Shown: piece by piece, positions 28,051 to 37,450 of the stretch
Position numbering within the stretch: the first letter of the stretch is position 1
Layout of the letters: each line of letters starts with the position of its first letter
NCBI GenBank assembly: GCA_000402075.1
Contig: ARWO01000002.1
Coordinates: forward strand, 24,073-88,072
From: Thaumarchaeota archaeon SCGC AAA007-O23
Lineage (GTDB): Archaea > Thermoproteota > Nitrososphaeria > Nitrososphaerales > Nitrosopumilaceae
Length of the DNA stretch: 64,000 nucleotides
Direction: 5' to 3'
Notes under the pieces: generated by a model
What the model was told of the DNA's origin: nothing
The model's database searches: none
Seen by the model: the letters and a program-made list of their open reading frames with translations, nothing else
Program-made: the position numbers and the translations under genes

Positions 28051-28731
28051 ATGCATTCATCCAACAAAATAATTTTTATCGCCGAACTGATTGGCACTTT
28101 CGGTCTTGTTGTTGCCGCAACAGGCTCTATGGTTTATGATGCATCGCTTGGGGGAATTTACGGACATTACTTTGTTGTAGCAATACACTTCATTGGACTG
28201 GCGATTGTGGTCTATGCATTTGGCAAGTATTCAATGGCTCACTTTAATCCTGCAGTGACGGTTGCGTTTTTCATTACAAAGCATGTGAAGGGAAGACAGC
28301 TTCCATATTACTTTGTGGCGCAGGCAGTTGGTGCATTTTTGGGCAGTATTTTTGTACTGCTTGTAATTGGTGACTATGCAAACCTTGGTACGAATGCACC
28401 AAGTCTCACTTCTACCATCGAAGCGAACATCAGCTATGAGATTCTTACATCCATATTTTTGATGGGAGTAATCTACATCGTAGTCCATTTCAAAAAGCTT
28501 GGAAAGCTTACTGGTGTTGCAATCGGTGGAATCATTGCCTTGGACATTTTGTTTTTTGGTTTAGTTTCTGGCGCTTCAATGAATCCAATCAGGTCTTTAG
28601 CACCGGCAGTTATCTCAGGAGTGACTGGCGACCTCTGGCTCTATTTGACTACGCCCTTCATCGGAACAATCATAGTTGCAGCCATTTACAAGGTACTCTC
28701 AGGACGCACGAAAAACACCAGTACACATTAG
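28051..28731 (+). CDS. Aquaporin / MIP-family channel
   Basis: 226-aa protein with six membrane segments. The first pore loop has the canonical HFNPAVT. The second has SMNPIRSLAPA, where Ala of NPA is Ile, but the selectivity-filter Arg is kept. It probably conducts water or a small neutral solute such as glycerol, ammonia or urea. Co-transcription with DUF47-Pit suggests a link to phosphate uptake or osmotic balance, but the solute is unknown. Confidence 0.92.
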   Translation: MHSSNKIIFIAELIGTFGLVVAATGSMVYDASLGGIYGHYFVVAIHFIGLAIVVYAFGKYSMAHFNPAVTVAFFITKHVKGRQLPYYFVAQAVGAFLGSIFVLLVIGDYANLGTNAPSLTSTIEANISYEILTSIFLMGVIYIVVHFKKLGKLTGVAIGGIIALDILFFGLVSGASMNPIRSLAPAVISGVTGDLWLYLTTPFIGTIIVAAIYKVLSGRTKNTSTH

Positions 28732-28766
28732 AAAGATATTAGTGATATTCAACATGAATTTTGTAA

Positions 28767-30047
28767 ATGGTATCAAAATCAAAAAAGCTGTTTGATCAGG
28801 CGAAAAAGATAATTCCATCTGGGGTAAACAGCCCAGTAAGATTTTTCAAGCCATATCCATTCTTTGTAAAAAAGTCACAGGGTAGCTCAATCTGGGACGA
28901 GGATGGAAGGCGATACATCGATTACTGCAACGGATACGGTGCATTGCTACTTGGACATGCAAGAAAGGAAATAATTTCTGCAGTTTCTTCACAGCTAAAA
29001 AAGGGTACATTGTACACAACTCCAACTGTACTTGAGATTGAGCTTTCAAAATTAATCATCAAAAACTTTCCCTCCATGGGTAAGGTCCGTCTTGTAAATA
29101 CTGGTGCGGAGGCAACCATGACCGCAATTAGATTAGCAAGGGGATTTACAAAAAAGAAAAAAATTATCAAGTTTGAAGGGTGCTATCATGGAGCATACAG
29201 TTCAGTTTTAGTTAAAGCTGGTTCCGGTTCTGCCCACATTGGGATCTCAGTTTCAGAGGGAGGATTAAAGGAGGCTTCAAAAAGTACGCTGGTAGTTCCA
29301 TACAATGATTCACAAACTCTTGATCGAGTTATTTCAAAGAACAAGGATGTTGCCTGCTTGATCATGGAGCCAGTTCTTGCAAACATGGGTCTCATTCTGC
29401 CCGAAAAGAATTTTCTTTCCGACGTAAGAAAAATTACCAGACAGCATGATGTTCCACTCATATTCGATGAGGTTGTTACAGGATTTCGGATATCAGAGGG
29501 TGGCGCACAGCAGACTTTCAAAATAAAACCTGACATTACTACCCTTGCCAAGGCTCTTGGAAATGGCTTCACAATAGCTGCAGTGGGTGGCAAAAAGGAG
29601 ATAATGAACAAACTTGCACCAGGTGGAAATGTCTACCAAGCAAGTACATTTGCTGGAAACCCAATATCTGTTACAGCTGCAATAAACTCCATTAAGACAA
29701 TTAACAAAAACAAAAACAAGTTGTACACAAAACTTGAGAGAAACTGTGAGCTTTTGACTAGTGAGATTGATGATCTGGCGACTGATCACAAAATCCCGCA
29801 TCAGATTAACTCAATAGCATCAATGTTCCAAGTCTTCTTTTCAAGCAAGCCGGTAACTGATTACAAGACTTCAAAAAAGGCAGACGGCAAAAAATTCAAC
29901 AAGTTATTTGCAAGCCTGCTCAAGAACGGCGTGTTCATAGCACCATCACAATTTGAGAGTGTCTTTTTGTCTGATGCCCATACTGATGCAGACATTACAA
30001 AGACGTTGGGTGCGTATGGACTATCACTAAAGGCGGTGAAACATTGA
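28767..30047 (+). CDS. hemL: Glutamate-1-semialdehyde 2,1-aminomutase
   Basis: PLP enzyme making 5-aminolevulinate from glutamate semialdehyde. The PLP lysine is in TTLAKALGNGF (near residue 259) and the preceding IFDEVVTGFR binds the ring. The N-terminus (IPSGVNSPVRFF) is typical. It opens a four-gene operon with hemC, cobA and hemD; each boundary overlaps by 4 nt. hemA and hemB are encoded in a second block at 41.7-44 kb. Confidence 0.96.
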   Translation: MVSKSKKLFDQAKKIIPSGVNSPVRFFKPYPFFVKKSQGSSIWDEDGRRYIDYCNGYGALLLGHARKEIISAVSSQLKKGTLYTTPTVLEIELSKLIIKNFPSMGKVRLVNTGAEATMTAIRLARGFTKKKKIIKFEGCYHGAYSSVLVKAGSGSAHIGISVSEGGLKEASKSTLVVPYNDSQTLDRVISKNKDVACLIMEPVLANMGLILPEKNFLSDVRKITRQHDVPLIFDEVVTGFRISEGGAQQTFKIKPDITTLAKALGNGFTIAAVGGKKEIMNKLAPGGNVYQASTFAGNPISVTAAINSIKTINKNKNKLYTKLERNCELLTSEIDDLATDHKIPHQINSIASMFQVFFSSKPVTDYKTSKKADGKKFNKLFASLLKNGVFIAPSQFESVFLSDAHTDADITKTLGAYGLSLKAVKH

Positions 30048-30979
30048 CATTTTTGGTAGGAACACGTGGCAGTAAGCTCTCATTGGCCCAAACAAATTGG
30101 GTGATATCGGAATTGCAAAAGGAGAATGCAGGTTCGGAATTTGAAATCAAAACTATTACAACCAAGGGCGATACCGACTCGAGGGCTCTCTTTACAATAG
30201 ACCAGAAGGGAATATTTGAAAAGGAAATTGACAAGGCAGTTGCAGAAAAGCAGATAGACTTTGCAGTACACAGCCTCAAGGATGTCCCATCAGACATCTC
30301 AAAATCGTTAACAATTGCATGCATACCAAAAAGAGAATCAGCTAATGACGTTCTAATCACAAAGGAGGGCTATAATCTTAAGACAATTCCATTAAATGTT
30401 GTTGTTGGTACAAGCAGTCTAAGAAGGGCGGTTCAGGTTTCAAGAATAAGACCAGACATTGTAGTAAAGCCAGTTAGAGGAAACATAGAGACAAGAATCA
30501 GCAAGGTCACAGACGGCAAATTTGACGCTATCATATTGGCAGAGGCAGGAATTTCTAGATTAGGTTTGGATGTTAAACACTCTGTACTGTCAACTAAAGA
30601 TTTTCCTCCATCCCCCGGTCAGGGTGCATTGGCGATTGTCTGTAGGGCTGACGATGGCAAAACAATATCGATGCTAAAAAAAATTGAAGACAAAAAATCC
30701 AGAACGGAAATAGAAGCTGAGAGGTCACTGTCAGAATATGTTGAATCAGGATGCAGGTTTCCTGTCGGTGCACTAGGAATTTCCAATTCAAGCATGTTGA
30801 AGCTTACGGTTTCGGCATATTCAGTTGACGGAAAAAAATCAATCACAATAGAAAAAACCGGAGATATTGACAAACCCAAAAGTTTGGGGCAGGAGGTTGG
30901 AGAGGAACTACAAAAAGCTGGCATTGCAGAGATTGCTTCTAATTGGAGAGAAAGCTTGGATGAGTGGAACAAAAAATGA
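30044..30979 (+). CDS. hemC: Hydroxymethylbilane synthase
   Basis: Polymerises four porphobilinogens to hydroxymethylbilane. The 311-aa protein has the RGSKLSLAQTN N-terminus, KDVPS near residue 83, the EAGISRLG segment and the dipyrromethane-binding Cys in ESGCRFPVGA. The start is TTG at 30044, overlapping the hemL stop by 4 nt. Confidence 0.96.
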   Translation: MTFLVGTRGSKLSLAQTNWVISELQKENAGSEFEIKTITTKGDTDSRALFTIDQKGIFEKEIDKAVAEKQIDFAVHSLKDVPSDISKSLTIACIPKRESANDVLITKEGYNLKTIPLNVVVGTSSLRRAVQVSRIRPDIVVKPVRGNIETRISKVTDGKFDAIILAEAGISRLGLDVKHSVLSTKDFPPSPGQGALAIVCRADDGKTISMLKKIEDKKSRTEIEAERSLSEYVESGCRFPVGALGISNSSMLKLTVSAYSVDGKKSITIEKTGDIDKPKSLGQEVGEELQKAGIAEIASNWRESLDEWNKK

Positions 30980-31722
30980 CTGGGAAGGTATTTCTTGTCG
31001 GAGCGGGTCCAGGAGATCCAGGTCTTATTACATTGCGTGCGGTCGAGCTGATCAAAAAATCGGATGTAGTTCTTTATGACAGGTTAGTTAGCAAGAAAAT
31101 TCTTTCAATGATTCCAAAAAAGGCAAAGGCAGTTTACGTTGGAAGAGCAGTTGGTGATGATTACAAACATCAGGATAGCACAAATGACCTGATGGTAAAG
31201 TATGCAAAAACAAAACATTGTATTGTCAGACTCAAAGGTGGAGACCCGATAATGTTTGGTCGTGGAGGTGAAGAGGCAGAATATTTGAAAAAACATAAGA
31301 TACGATTTGAAATTATTCCAGGAATTACATCAGGAATTGGTTCCGCCACTTATGCGGGAATTCCATTGACGCATAGAAAATTTGCTTCGTCTGTAGTATT
31401 TGTAACTGGACATGAAGACTTTGAAAAGAGTAAAGAAGCAGTAAGATGGAAGAGGCTTGCAAAATCCACCGACACGATAGTTATCATGATGGGTCTTTCT
31501 CGCATTGGCATAATTTGCAAACAATTGTCAAGTGGCGGAATGGACAAAAAAACTCCTGTCGCTGTGATTCAGGATGGTACCACAACAAAGCAAAAAATGA
31601 TTACAGGTACAGTTTCAAATATTGCGCAAAAAGTAAAGCGGTCTAAGATAGAGCCACCCTCAATAATTATAATAGGGAAGGTGGTTAGTCTTTCAAAAAC
31701 TATTGGATGGAGAAAAAAATGA
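30976..31722 (+). CDS. cobA: Uroporphyrinogen-III C-methyltransferase
   Basis: SAM-dependent enzyme methylating C2 and C7 of uroporphyrinogen III to precorrin-2, the branch toward siroheme, B12 and Ahb-type heme. The VGAGPGDPGLIT start, LKGGDPIMFGRGGEE and the PGITS motif are standard. The chosen ATG at 30976 overlaps the hemC stop by 4 nt; a frame start at 30964 would lie inside hemC. It is the single-domain form of 248 aa, without a fused hemD or CysG N-domain. Confidence 0.95.
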   Translation: MTGKVFLVGAGPGDPGLITLRAVELIKKSDVVLYDRLVSKKILSMIPKKAKAVYVGRAVGDDYKHQDSTNDLMVKYAKTKHCIVRLKGGDPIMFGRGGEEAEYLKKHKIRFEIIPGITSGIGSATYAGIPLTHRKFASSVVFVTGHEDFEKSKEAVRWKRLAKSTDTIVIMMGLSRIGIICKQLSSGGMDKKTPVAVIQDGTTTKQKMITGTVSNIAQKVKRSKIEPPSIIIIGKVVSLSKTIGWRKK

Positions 31723-32528
31723 TTGAAGGAAAAACCATAGCAATTACACGGTCGAAGGACGACTCACAGGAATTTATTGAGCTGATCACCAAGGAAAAGG
31801 GAAACGCGCTTCCACTTCCAACAATTGAGCTGGTAAGCAAGGGAGAAAAAATAGTAGATGAGTTTCTGTCAGCACTTACAAACGAAGATCCGGATTATTC
31901 TGTATTTATGAGTTCAAAAGCAGTGACTCTTCTCTTCGAAACTGCAAAAAAGGCTGGAAAATTTGAAGAGTTGCAATTAGCAGTTGCAAACACAATCGTA
32001 CTTGCAGTTGGTCCCAAAACAAAGGATGTTTTAGAGAAAGAAAATGTCAAGGTTTCACATATGCCGGTTCGATATTCTTCCGTTGGTGTAGGTGAAGTGT
32101 TTACAAAATTAAATGCTGTTGGAAAAAAAGTCATTATTCCACGCAGTGGAGCATCAACACCTTTTCTGAAGGAACTTTTAGAAAAAATTGGACTTCATGT
32201 AATTGAATTATATCTCTATGATGTCTGCGCATTTCGTGATACATCACAATGGAATGAATTTCGACAACTTTTTTCACAGAATAAGATTGATGGAATTATC
32301 TTCACTAGTGTGTCATCAGTTCAGGCTTTCTTTGAGATTATGCAAAAGGATCATGAGCAAAACAAACTTGTTGATATGTTACAAAAAACTACGGTTATCT
32401 CAATTGGACCGTTTACTGCTGACGAGTTAAAAAGACTCAATGTTGAAAATGTCATTGCAGACGTTCACACAATTTCTGGTTCCTTTGATGCGCTGGTAAA
32501 CACATTTTCATTAGCTAAAGCTATTTAG
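31719..32528 (+). CDS. hemD: Uroporphyrinogen-III synthase
   Basis: Closes hydroxymethylbilane to uroporphyrinogen III. Sequence conservation is low in this family, but TIAITRSKDDSQEF at the start, VFMSSKAVTLL, the IIPRSGASTPFL stretch and the GIIFTSVSSVQAFFE segment fit. The ATG at 31719 overlaps the cobA stop by 4 nt; an in-frame ATG at 31707 adds four residues. It is the last gene of the hemL operon. Confidence 0.9.
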   Translation: MIEGKTIAITRSKDDSQEFIELITKEKGNALPLPTIELVSKGEKIVDEFLSALTNEDPDYSVFMSSKAVTLLFETAKKAGKFEELQLAVANTIVLAVGPKTKDVLEKENVKVSHMPVRYSSVGVGEVFTKLNAVGKKVIIPRSGASTPFLKELLEKIGLHVIELYLYDVCAFRDTSQWNEFRQLFSQNKIDGIIFTSVSSVQAFFEIMQKDHEQNKLVDMLQKTTVISIGPFTADELKRLNVENVIADVHTISGSFDALVNTFSLAKAI

Positions 32529-32548
32529 GATTCCCTAAATTTACACTG

Positions 32549-32559
32549 CTTTTTATAAC
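32549..32559 (+). promoter_or_regulatory. TATA-box promoter of the suf operon
   Basis: GCTTTTTATAAC, centred about 26 nt before the sufB ATG at 32580, fits an archaeal TATA box with a leaderless mRNA. No other start-side element was recognised. Confidence 0.5.
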
Positions 32560-32579
32560 ATATTTTTTACAACACTGTT

Positions 32580-33980
32580 ATGGCTACTGAAAATCTTGAC
32601 ATGGATTATTCCAAGTATGACTTTAAGGACTCGACTGAAATGTATGTTCATCTCAGCAAAAAGGGCCTAACAAAGGATACTGTTAGAGAAATCAGTCAAA
32701 TGAAAGAAGAGCCAGAATGGATGCTTAATTTCAGACTTAGATCATATGACATTTTCATGAAGAAACCAATGCCACAGTGGGGTGGAGATCTAAACAAGAT
32801 TGATTTTCAAAATATCTATTATTATGCAAAGGCATCAGAAAAAACTGAGAAGAATTGGGATGATGTTCCAGAAGATGTTAAAAACACATTTGATAAATTG
32901 GGCATTCCAGAAGCAGAGAAAAAGTTTCTTGCGGGAGTTGGTGCACAGTATGAATCAGAGGTTGTATATCATAATTTAAGAAAAGATTTGGCAGATCAGG
33001 GCGTTCTATTCCTAGATACAGATTCTGCACTCAAAGAACACCCAGAAATTTTCAAAAAATACTTTGCCAAGATCATTCCACCAGAAGATAACAAATTTGC
33101 AGCACTAAACAGTGCTGTGTGGAGTGGTGGTTCATTTATCTACATTCCACCTGGTGTCAAGGTTGACATGCCATTACAAGCATACTTTAGAATTAATGCA
33201 GAAAATATTGGACAATTTGAACGAACAGTAATTATTGCTGATGAGGGTTCTGAGGTTCATTATATCGAAGGATGTACTGCACCAGTTTATTCTTCAGAAT
33301 CATTGCATTCTGCTGTGGTTGAGCTGGTTGCACACAAGGATGCAAAGTTACGTTATACAACAATACAAAATTGGAGTAACGATGTTTACAATCTGGTAAC
33401 AAAGCGTGCATATGCATATGAGGGTGCTACTGTTGAATGGATTGACGGAAACATTGGCAGCAAACTTACTATGAAATATCCAGGCATTTACTTGATGGGT
33501 CGAAAAGCATATGGTGAAACTCTATCAATTGCATTTGCTGGAAAGAATCAACACCAAGATACTGGTGCAAAGATGGTTCACCTAGCACCTGATACTACAT
33601 CAAAAATAACATCAAAATCTGTAAGCCGTGCAAATGGTCGCTCTACATACAGAGGACTATTACGAGTAAGAAAGGGCGCAACTAATGTAAAAGCTACTGT
33701 TAGATGTGATGCATTACTATTAGACGATACATCAAAGACTGATACATATCCATACATGGAGATTAATCAAGAGGATGCCACAGTAACTCACGAAGCAACT
33801 GTAGGAAAGATTGGCGACGAACAAATTTTCTATTTAATGAGTCGTGGTTTCACAGAGGAGGAGGCATTATCACTAATTGTAAATGGATTCATGGAACCAT
33901 TCACAAAAGAACTTCCAATGGAATATGCAGTAGAACTGAATAGGCTCATTAAATTAGAAATGGACAATTCAGTAGGCTAA
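32580..33980 (+). CDS. sufB: Fe-S assembly scaffold SufB
   Basis: 466-aa SufB, part of the SufBC2D scaffold that builds Fe-S clusters. The beta-helix core carries the SufB signatures [20 protein letters not shown] and RCDALLLDD with the cluster-ligand Cys, followed by [20 protein letters not shown]. It starts an operon sufB-sufD-sufS-sufU. sufC is missing here and lies at 48.4 kb. Confidence 0.96.
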   Translation: MATENLDMDYSKYDFKDSTEMYVHLSKKGLTKDTVREISQMKEEPEWMLNFRLRSYDIFMKKPMPQWGGDLNKIDFQNIYYYAKASEKTEKNWDDVPEDVKNTFDKLGIPEAEKKFLAGVGAQYESEVVYHNLRKDLADQGVLFLDTDSALKEHPEIFKKYFAKIIPPEDNKFAALNSAVWSGGSFIYIPPGVKVDMPLQAYFRINAENIGQFERTVIIADEGSEVHYIEGCTAPVYSSESLHSAVVELVAHKDAKLRYTTIQNWSNDVYNLVTKRAYAYEGATVEWIDGNIGSKLTMKYPGIYLMGRKAYGETLSIAFAGKNQHQDTGAKMVHLAPDTTSKITSKSVSRANGRSTYRGLLRVRKGATNVKATVRCDALLLDDTSKTDTYPYMEINQEDATVTHEATVGKIGDEQIFYLMSRGFTEEEALSLIVNGFMEPFTKELPMEYAVELNRLIKLEMDNSVG

Positions 33981-34006
33981 TCTAAAAACAATCTTAACGA
34001 TTAACA

Positions 34007-35407
34007 ATGTCACAACTTACTTTATCATCAATAGATTCCTCACTAGTTGAAGAGATTTCTTCTAAAAGAAATGAGCCAGATTGGCTGAAGGAATACAGGA
34101 AAAACTCTCTTTCTATTTATCATGATTTGCCAGTAGAAGTTTCACCATTATACAACAAGTATACTGACGCTAGAAGAATGAATCCAGAACAGGTTTCATT
34201 ATCTACAAGTTCGGATTCATCTGTACCTGATTTTTTAGCTAAAAGATTAGATGAAATTAAAAATGAAATTAGTATTGTGCAAATCGGCTCTAACATTCAT
34301 TCAATAAATATTGATGATGAACTAAAATCAAAAGGGCTTGTTATTTCTTCATTGGATGATGCATTACAAAATAACTCTGAATTAATTCAAAAGACGTTAG
34401 AGGATTCAAACTCTAAGGAAGACAAGTATACAGCACTGAATAATGCCGCATTTAATTCAGGAATTTTTGTTTACATCCCACAAAATCTTACCATTGACAA
34501 ACCAATTCATTTGGTGTCATGTTTATCTTTAGATGGAATATCCACAATATCTCGAAATATGATCATCGCTGAAAAAAATACACAAGCTTCAGTTGTACAG
34601 GAACTTTATGCTCCAAAGGCATCAAAGCAACAAGCATATCTTGAATTGCTAGACACACGTGTTGGTGAAAATAGCAAACTAGATTTCACTACATTACAAA
34701 TTATGGATCAAAGTACAGTTAACTTTTCTACCAGAAGAACCCATCTTGCTCAAGACGCTAAGATAAATTGGTATCTTGGTTTGTTTGGCTCCATGTTGTC
34801 ACGATATAGACTTGATTATGATCTTGATGGTACAGGCGCTGCTGTAAATGATGCTCAAGTAGTTTTTGGAAACAATGACCAGTCATTTGATCTAAATACC
34901 ATTGTTAATCATAACGCTCAATCGACGGACGGAAAAGTTGTTGAAAAATCAATTCTAAAGGACACATCAAAATCATTATTCAAAGGTATGATTAGAATTA
35001 ATGAGCAGGCTGCACACTCGAATTCGTTTTTGTCTGGACGTTCCATCCTATTAAGTAAGGGCGCAAAATCTGATTCAATACCTGGACTTGAAATTCTTAC
35101 AAACGATGTGAAAGCAACTCATTCTGCATCAGTTGCTCAAATGGATGATGAGCAAATTTTCTATCTTGGTACACGCTGCCTAAGTTATTCTGAAGCAGAA
35201 CGGATAATTGTTGAAGGATTCTTAGAACCACTTTCCAGAACCATGTCTCATCAAGTAAGAGCATGGATCTCAAATATCATTGAATCAAAATGGGCGAATA
35301 AAGAATTAACAATTAACATGGATGAGAATCTTAAGGCTATTGTTGAAGTAGAAGAGACACGTTATAATGAAAACGAAGAAGTTGAGCAACATTACAAGTA
35401 TAGGTAG
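34007..35407 (+). CDS. sufD: Fe-S assembly protein SufD
   Basis: 466 aa, exactly the same length as SufB but more diverged and with Ser in place of the scaffold Cys region. The family pattern DALQNNSELIQKTL, IFVYIPQNLTIDKPIHL and HSASVAQMDDEQIFYLGTRCLS supports SufD. It follows sufB by 26 nt. SufD pairs with SufB and the separately encoded SufC ATPase. Confidence 0.93.
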   Translation: MSQLTLSSIDSSLVEEISSKRNEPDWLKEYRKNSLSIYHDLPVEVSPLYNKYTDARRMNPEQVSLSTSSDSSVPDFLAKRLDEIKNEISIVQIGSNIHSINIDDELKSKGLVISSLDDALQNNSELIQKTLEDSNSKEDKYTALNNAAFNSGIFVYIPQNLTIDKPIHLVSCLSLDGISTISRNMIIAEKNTQASVVQELYAPKASKQQAYLELLDTRVGENSKLDFTTLQIMDQSTVNFSTRRTHLAQDAKINWYLGLFGSMLSRYRLDYDLDGTGAAVNDAQVVFGNNDQSFDLNTIVNHNAQSTDGKVVEKSILKDTSKSLFKGMIRINEQAAHSNSFLSGRSILLSKGAKSDSIPGLEILTNDVKATHSASVAQMDDEQIFYLGTRCLSYSEAERIIVEGFLEPLSRTMSHQVRAWISNIIESKWANKELTINMDENLKAIVEVEETRYNENEEVEQHYKYR

Positions 35408-35420
35408 GGGTGTTTGATAA

Positions 35421-36668
35421 TTGCAAAGTACCACATCATCTCTTGACACACAATGCAGAAGTGATTTTCCCGTATTGGAAAGGAGAGTTAGAGACGATAA
35501 GGCCTTAGTATATTTGGATAATGCAGCAACTACTCAAAAACCAATTCAGGTTATAGATGCAATTACCGACTATTACAAAAACCATAACTCCAATATCCAC
35601 AGGGCAGTACATGCTTTGGCGGAAGAATCTACAGAGGCATTTGAGGCAACAAGGGACAAAGTTACAAAATTCCTAAATGTTACAAATAGCAAGGAGATAA
35701 TTTTTGTAAAAGGAACAACAGAGGCTATCAATTTAGTTGCTTATGCATGGGGCAGAGATAATGTGCAAAAGGGTGACATTGTTGTTACAACAGAGTATGA
35801 GCACCACTCAAACATAGTTCCATGGCAGATACTTACACAGGAAACTGGTGCGGAACTCAAGTATATCGACATCGATGAAAATGGCGAATTAATGTTAGAA
35901 CAACTTGATGAGCATCTTGCAACGGGTAAGGTAAAACTAGTTGCTGTTAGCCACGTTTCAAATGTTCTTGGAACAATAACTGATGTTAAAGAAGTTATAA
36001 CTAAATGCAAAAACGCTGGCGCTAAAATTCTGATTGATGGAGCACAGGCGGTTCCACACATGAAAGTAGACATCAGTGATCTTGATTGTGATTTCTATGC
36101 CTTTTCGGCTCACAAAATGTTAGGTCCAACAGGAGTTGGTGTCCTATGGGCAAGAAAGGAATTACTAGAAAAGATGAGACCCTTCCAAGGCGGTGGAGAT
36201 ATGATAAGGGAAGTTCACAAATTTGAAACTACTTACAATGATCTTCCATACAAGTTTGAGGCTGGAACACCTAATGTGGCTGACGTTATTTGTTTTTCAG
36301 CTGCCATTGATTATCTCACAAAAATTGGAATGAATAATGTTCGAAATCATGAAATTGAGTTAACAGAATATGCATTAGAAAAAATGTCCAAAGTTAAGGG
36401 CCTAGTCATTTATGGTCCTAAGGATACTGAAAAACAGGGTGGTGTCATCTCATTTAATTTTAAAGATGTACATCCTCATGACGTTGCAACCATAGTTGAC
36501 AAAAATGGTGTTGCAATAAGATCAGGACATCACTGTGCTCAAGTATTGATGGAGAAACTTGAAGTTGCTGCAACTAACCGTGCTAGCTTTTACATTTACA
36601 CTACAAAGCAAGAGATAGATGCTCTCATTAATTCACTTGAAGAGGTTGCTAAGGTGTTCAAATTATGA
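35421..36668 (+). CDS. sufS: Cysteine desulfurase SufS
   Basis: PLP enzyme that takes sulfur from cysteine for Fe-S clusters. The PLP Lys is in FSAHKMLGPTG (near residue 230) and the catalytic Cys in RSGHHCAQ (near 367). The N-terminus has LDNAATTQKP. The start is TTG at 35421, and the stop overlaps the sufU ATG by 4 nt, supporting a partner relation with the downstream scaffold. Confidence 0.96.
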   Translation: MQSTTSSLDTQCRSDFPVLERRVRDDKALVYLDNAATTQKPIQVIDAITDYYKNHNSNIHRAVHALAEESTEAFEATRDKVTKFLNVTNSKEIIFVKGTTEAINLVAYAWGRDNVQKGDIVVTTEYEHHSNIVPWQILTQETGAELKYIDIDENGELMLEQLDEHLATGKVKLVAVSHVSNVLGTITDVKEVITKCKNAGAKILIDGAQAVPHMKVDISDLDCDFYAFSAHKMLGPTGVGVLWARKELLEKMRPFQGGGDMIREVHKFETTYNDLPYKFEAGTPNVADVICFSAAIDYLTKIGMNNVRNHEIELTEYALEKMSKVKGLVIYGPKDTEKQGGVISFNFKDVHPHDVATIVDKNGVAIRSGHHCAQVLMEKLEVAATNRASFYIYTTKQEIDALINSLEEVAKVFKL

Positions 36669-37114
36669 GTGGGGATCCTATCTATACAGAAATGATAATT
36701 GAATATTCTAGAAACCCTTCAAATTTTGGTAAAATAGAAGATCCTCAGATACACAGACATGACAGTAATCCTCTCTGTGGTGATAGTATTGATTTGTATG
36801 TTAACACAGATGGGACTAAAATTACTGAAGTAAAATTTGATGGTAAGGGATGCGCCATATGCATGGCATGTACATCCGTTTTAACTGAAATGATACAAAA
36901 CAAAAATCTTGATGAAGTGAAAAATTTTCAAAAGGACGAGTTGCTAGCAGAACTTGGTCTAGAACACCTAATCAAAACAAGCCCAGTACGAATCAAGTGT
37001 GCATTGCTTTCATTAAAGGCACTGAAATACGGAATTTATTCTTATTTTGTTGAAAAAATGAATGACACAGAGGCTGCAGGAAACTTAAAAGAAGAAGCTG
37101 CATCTCTATACTAG
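36665..37114 (+). CDS. sufU: SufU/IscU-type Fe-S scaffold or sulfur-transfer protein
   Basis: 149-aa NifU-N-like protein. Three conserved cysteines are present: LCGDSIDLY (near 39), CAICMACTSV (64-70) and IKCALLSLKAL (near 115). SufU in bacteria is a zinc-dependent sulfur acceptor for SufS; archaeal copies could also be scaffolds. Its start overlaps sufS by 4 nt. Confidence 0.92.
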   Translation: MSGDPIYTEMIIEYSRNPSNFGKIEDPQIHRHDSNPLCGDSIDLYVNTDGTKITEVKFDGKGCAICMACTSVLTEMIQNKNLDEVKNFQKDELLAELGLEHLIKTSPVRIKCALLSLKALKYGIYSYFVEKMNDTEAAGNLKEEAASLY

Positions 37115-37450
37115 GTGGATAACAATCCAATAACAACTAGTATTAGAAGGATAATTTTTGAAAATTTCAATGATGCTGACCTAAAATTCAACAATGATCA
37201 AGTTTTTGAAATTTTAAAGCAAAATGAAAAGATTGATCCGTCTTTGACAGCAATCGATATGGAAGTATATTTTAAGGAATTATGTGACGCTGAAATTTTG
37301 CGTAATATTGGTCAGAATCTTAATACACAATGGTTCAAACTATTCGAACCAATTGAGAAAATTCAGTGTAATTCATGTAAAAAAGAAAGTTATCTTATAT
37401 CGTCTGAGAATAGGATCTGCCAAAATCATAGTTGTGGTTCTACTTTTTAG
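37115..37450 (+). CDS. Hypothetical zinc-ribbon protein, 111 aa
   Basis: Starts with GTG directly after the sufU stop, with no gap. The N-terminal 75 residues look helical. The C-terminus has CNSCKKES and ICQNHSC, a likely zinc ribbon. No family was recognised. Its location makes it the fifth gene of the suf operon. The stop overlaps the convergent pgk gene by 11 nt. Confidence 0.75.
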   Translation: MDNNPITTSIRRIIFENFNDADLKFNNDQVFEILKQNEKIDPSLTAIDMEVYFKELCDAEILRNIGQNLNTQWFKLFEPIEKIQCNSCKKESYLISSENRICQNHSCGSTF

